A stretch of 33,131 bases of DNA, from positions 1 through 33,131 of the forward strand of contig CALEHW010000047.1 in assembly GCA_937877715.1 (NCBI GenBank). Reading direction: 5' to 3'. Source of the DNA: an uncultured Methylophaga sp. GTDB lineage: Bacteria > Pseudomonadota > Gammaproteobacteria > GCF-002020875. Under the pieces are notes generated by a model, which ran no database searches, was not told where the DNA came from, and was given only the letters and a program-made list of their open reading frames with translations. This document shows positions 33,088-33,131 of the stretch, piece after piece. The first letter of the stretch is position 1; each line of letters starts with the position of its first letter. The translations under genes and the position numbers were made by a program.

Positions 33088-33131
33088 CTACCCCAGCTGA
33101 TCCACATCCCGTACTGCTCCCCTGGCCGCGC
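33088..33131 (-). CDS. Possible C-terminal end of a gene running off the window
   Basis: A minus-strand frame enters from the right edge and stops at TAG (33088-33090), encoding AARGAVRDVDQLG. With 13 codons it cannot be identified. The composition looks like coding sequence and convergence with the SH3 gene would be sensible, but the evidence is thin. Confidence 0.2.
   Translation of the reverse strand, partial: AARGAVRDVDQLG

Overview
The window looks like the chromosome of a sulfur-oxidising gammaproteobacterium of the Chromatiales or thiotrophic-symbiont type. Its centre carries a complete oxidative (reverse) dissimilatory sulfite reductase locus on the minus strand in the order dsrA-B-E-F-H-C-M-K-L-J-O-P-N-R-S (20753 down to 7504). 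This is the order I know from Allochromatium vinosum. DsrEFH and DsrL, together with the absence of dsrD, point to sulfur oxidation rather than sulfate reduction. I cannot name the species.

Layout. Positions 1-5300 hold housekeeping genes: pgsA and uvrC (minus), then a DUF721/DciA-like gene, an FKBP-type isomerase and prfC (plus). Positions 5300-7370 hold a strongly expressed, exported Gly-rich small protein that may be a sulfur-globule envelope protein, a strong terminator, tRNA-Ser(UGA), a YccA-like membrane protein and two unknown small ORFs. Positions 7379-20753 are the dsr operon. It is closed at its 3' end by a 115-bp imperfect palindrome and interrupted after dsrC by a second large palindrome. 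Positions 20754-21164 are a 411-bp divergent control region. Positions 21165-25672 are a plus-strand operon: two uncharacterised genes, a Cas6/Cmx6-like protein, a DsrC paralogue without cysteines, a soluble NarX-type kinase, a NarL-type regulator and a rhodanese. Positions 25707-33131 return to housekeeping genes: lptG-lptF (minus), then pepA, valS and an SH3-domain membrane protein (plus).

How the genes fit together. Stored or incoming sulfur reaches DsrC through DsrEFH. DsrAB oxidises the sulfur to sulfite with help from DsrL, and DsrMKJOP handles DsrC-linked electrons at the membrane. DsrN, DsrR and DsrS support maturation. I read the divergent operon as a candidate control unit for the dsr genes: a DsrC-fold protein that cannot carry sulfur, encoded beside a cytoplasmic kinase/regulator pair and a sulfurtransferase. 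The Cas6-like RNA-endonuclease fold in this operon, with no CRISPR array or other cas gene in the window, is the most unexpected component.

A short dispersed repeat (core TCAAATGCGCAAGCCTGACC) occurs at least five times in the housekeeping flanks, always against stop or start codons. One inverted pair forms a perfect 30-bp hairpin.
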